Below are positions 31,252 through 32,533 of a DNA stretch of 32,533 nucleotides, piece by piece. A program made the position numbers and the translations under genes. Positions within the stretch are counted from its first letter, which is position 1. Every line of letters starts with the position of its first letter. The notes under the pieces were generated by a model that saw only the letters and a list, made by a program, of their open reading frames with translations, did not search any database and was not told where the DNA came from. Source of the DNA: an uncultured Hyphomicrobiales bacterium (GTDB taxonomy: Bacteria; Pseudomonadota; Alphaproteobacteria; Rhizobiales; Aestuariivirgaceae); the NCBI GenBank assembly GCA_903951595.1, contig CAJBCQ010000213.1:1-32533 (forward strand), read 5' to 3'.

Positions 31252-31698
31252 ATGACCGCAGATGACGCTTTCACTTATGCAAATTCCGCAGCTTTGGCTG
31301 GATGGATTGTGCTTCTGGCTGGGGTCGCGCTGAAAAATCATCGGCTGGCGGGATTGGTTGCAGGCCGCATCATTCCCGTTAGCCTTGCCGTGGCCTATGC
31401 CACGATTGCGCCTTCCTTCTTCACCACGACGCAAGGCGGTTTTGATACGCTGGCAAATCTCCAGATCATGTTTGGTGATCCGTGGTTGGTGCTGGGGGGA
31501 TGGCTGCACTGGCTGGCGGCTGACCTGTTTATCGCTTCTTGGGTGGCGATGCAGATTATGAAAAAGGGCTGGAGCCGTTGGTGGCTCGCGGGGTTGCTTC
31601 CACTTTGTTTTGCCGTGGGGCCGGTTGGGTTTCTGGCCTATCATGCGCTGGCCCTTGCGCGCAGCGGTCAGACGAATTCAACGAACGCAGGTGCCTAA
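31252..31698 (+). CDS. ABA4-like (DUF4281) family membrane protein
   Basis: The 148-residue protein has about four membrane helices and the family-like segments FGDPWLVLGGWLHWLAADLF, IASWVAMQI and LLPLCFAVGPVGFLAYHALA. In plants ABA4 is needed to make neoxanthin from violaxanthin; bacterial members have no known role that I can name. GGAG stands seven bases before the ATG at 31252; the frame is open to 31198 without a better start. It is divergent from the NnrU pair, with only 65 bases between, which include a small TGCC/GGCA dyad. It overlaps the TetR gene tail to tail by 21 bases. Confidence 0.82.
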   Translation: MTADDAFTYANSAALAGWIVLLAGVALKNHRLAGLVAGRIIPVSLAVAYATIAPSFFTTTQGGFDTLANLQIMFGDPWLVLGGWLHWLAADLFIASWVAMQIMKKGWSRWWLAGLLPLCFAVGPVGFLAYHALALARSGQTNSTNAGA

Positions 31699-32310
31699 TT
31701 CCTCGCGCGGGAAGTGAGCCGGGAAAACTGCATGCAGGCAAGCTTGAATGATGCGGCGGGCTTCTGCTTGAGTGATCGTTCCCAAGAGCTTGCGCTGAAT
31801 GAGGCCCTTTAGCGCAGCATCAATGATATTTGCACTGAGCAAAGGATCAGGCGCGCCAATTTTGTCGCATTGGCGAACGAGTTCCTCAAAAAAGCGGTTA
31901 TCATCGAACGTGCAAACGGAATGGTAGAGCATAGGTGCCTCGGAGCGGAAAGCTGCCCAGGCGCGAATGATGCGTTGTGTGCTTAGCTCATCGCAAAACT
32001 CAGCTTGCGCCAAGCCACTGATGGCGGCCGCTGGATCATCCCCGGCGGACTGCAAAGCCCGATCCATCAAGGCGCAATAGCGTGCTTCCATTTCCATGAT
32101 GGTTTCACGCAGCAGCTCATCCTTGCTGGTGAAATGGAAGTTCACAATGCCGTGGGAAAGGCCAGCCTTATTGGCCACATCGCTGATGGTAAGGTTTGAA
32201 AAGCCTTTTCCGGCCAAAACATCAATAGTGGCCTCCATCAGCTGCATGCGACGGGCTTGTTTGGGGGCAGTGCGATTGTGGACGGGCGGCTGCTGCACGA
32301 GATCAACCAC
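31678..32310 (-). CDS. TetR family transcriptional regulator (BetI-like)
   Basis: The 210-residue protein has an N-terminal helix-turn-helix domain (about residues 22-68), with GFSNLTISDVANKAGLSHGI followed by VNFHFTSKDELLRETI, close in style to BetI. A helical ligand domain follows with WAAFRSEAPMLYHSVCTFDD. The start is a GTG at 32310 with GGGGGA six bases upstream. No bet genes for choline metabolism are visible, so naming it betI would be unsafe. It starts 15 bases after an MscS-type channel gene in the same direction and overlaps the ABA4-like gene on the other strand. Target and ligand are unknown; the neighbouring genes are candidates. Confidence 0.87.
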   Translation of the reverse strand: MVDLVQQPPVHNRTAPKQARRMQLMEATIDVLAGKGFSNLTISDVANKAGLSHGIVNFHFTSKDELLRETIMEMEARYCALMDRALQSAGDDPAAAISGLAQAEFCDELSTQRIIRAWAAFRSEAPMLYHSVCTFDDNRFFEELVRQCDKIGAPDPLLSANIIDAALKGLIQRKLLGTITQAEARRIIQACLHAVFPAHFPREELGTCVR

Positions 32311-32325
32311 AAGCCTTCCCCCTTC

Positions 32326-32533
32326 TCATGCCGCCAGCCGCTTGCGCCGCTTCTTCACGGGCGGAATGACTGGCTTGCGGGAAATATTCTTGACGATGCG
32401 GCTGGCAAGTTCCGAATTTGTGATACTCACGAGGGCGCCATCGGAACTGCGTAAACGGGTGGAACGCATGCCGATCTGCTCAATGACGCCTTCCACATCG
32501 TTGGCCTCAATACGCTCACCCACGCGCACCGAA
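32326..32533 (-). CDS. MscS-type mechanosensitive channel, C-terminal end only
   Basis: Sixty-eight residues are visible and the N-terminal part lies beyond the right edge. The segment RVGERIEANDVEGVIEQIGM followed by RSTRLRSSDGALVSITNSEL is the beta domain of MscS channels, which lies just after the pore helix. The remaining end is short and very basic (KKRRKRLAA), without the usual full C-terminal cage domain, so this may be a compact or divergent member. Such channels open on osmotic downshock. It lies just before the tetR gene and is probably co-transcribed with it. Confidence 0.85.
   Translation of the reverse strand, partial: SVRVGERIEANDVEGVIEQIGMRSTRLRSSDGALVSITNSELASRIVKNISRKPVIPPVKKRRKRLAA

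Overview
The window is a gene-dense stretch of an alphaproteobacterial chromosome. The grounds are the order of its housekeeping genes: fabD-fabG-acpP-fabF-mltG, rpsF-rpsR-DUF2232-rplI, dnaB-alr-radA-cvpA-purF-SDR, and yfgM-like-bamB-der. GANTC sites (the CcrM methylation motif of this class) are also clustered before dnaB. The type III secretion gene order at the left edge is the one known from rhizobial Rhc systems, so Hyphomicrobiales or a sister order is likely, but I cannot name a genus. I saw no rRNA, tRNA, CRISPR array or insertion sequence.

Layout. Positions 1-3452 (minus strand) hold the start of a type III secretion operon, sctI-sctJ-sctK-sctL-sctN, running off the left edge. It is preceded by a long hairpin that covers the ribosome binding site of sctI. 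Positions 3583-11398 (minus) are the fatty-acid synthesis cluster fabD-fabG-acpP-fabF-mltG, split by a large RTX calcium-binding protein gene between fabG and acpP. At 11399-11773 the strands diverge, and a leader with two competing stems precedes rpsF.

Positions 11774-14219 (plus) are rpsF-rpsR-DUF2232-rplI, closed by a strong terminator. They are followed by a cyclopropane-fatty-acid synthase/UPF0303 pair. Positions 16083-25069 (plus) hold dnaB with an upstream pair of inverted DnaA boxes, then alr-mlaE-mlaF coupled end to end, radA with its own near-consensus promoter, and cvpA-purF-SDR. Positions 25089-29422 (minus) are panB, a YfgM-like gene, bamB and der. After a small outer-membrane barrel gene, the right end has two tandem NnrU-family membrane proteins divergent from an ABA4-like membrane protein, then a TetR regulator and the end of an MscS-type channel.

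How it fits together. Much of the window is envelope biology: fatty-acid supply (fab), modification (cfa), lipid trafficking (mlaEF), peptidoglycan (mltG, alr) and outer-membrane assembly (bamB). The rest is translation (rpsF, rpsR, rplI, der) and replication/repair (dnaB, radA). The accessory parts are the secretion operon, the RTX gene and the NnrU/ABA4 cluster. The most interesting signals are the sctI leader hairpin, the DnaA-box/GANTC region before dnaB, the RTX gene inside the fab cluster, and the co-location of relatives of two plant carotenoid-pathway membrane proteins.
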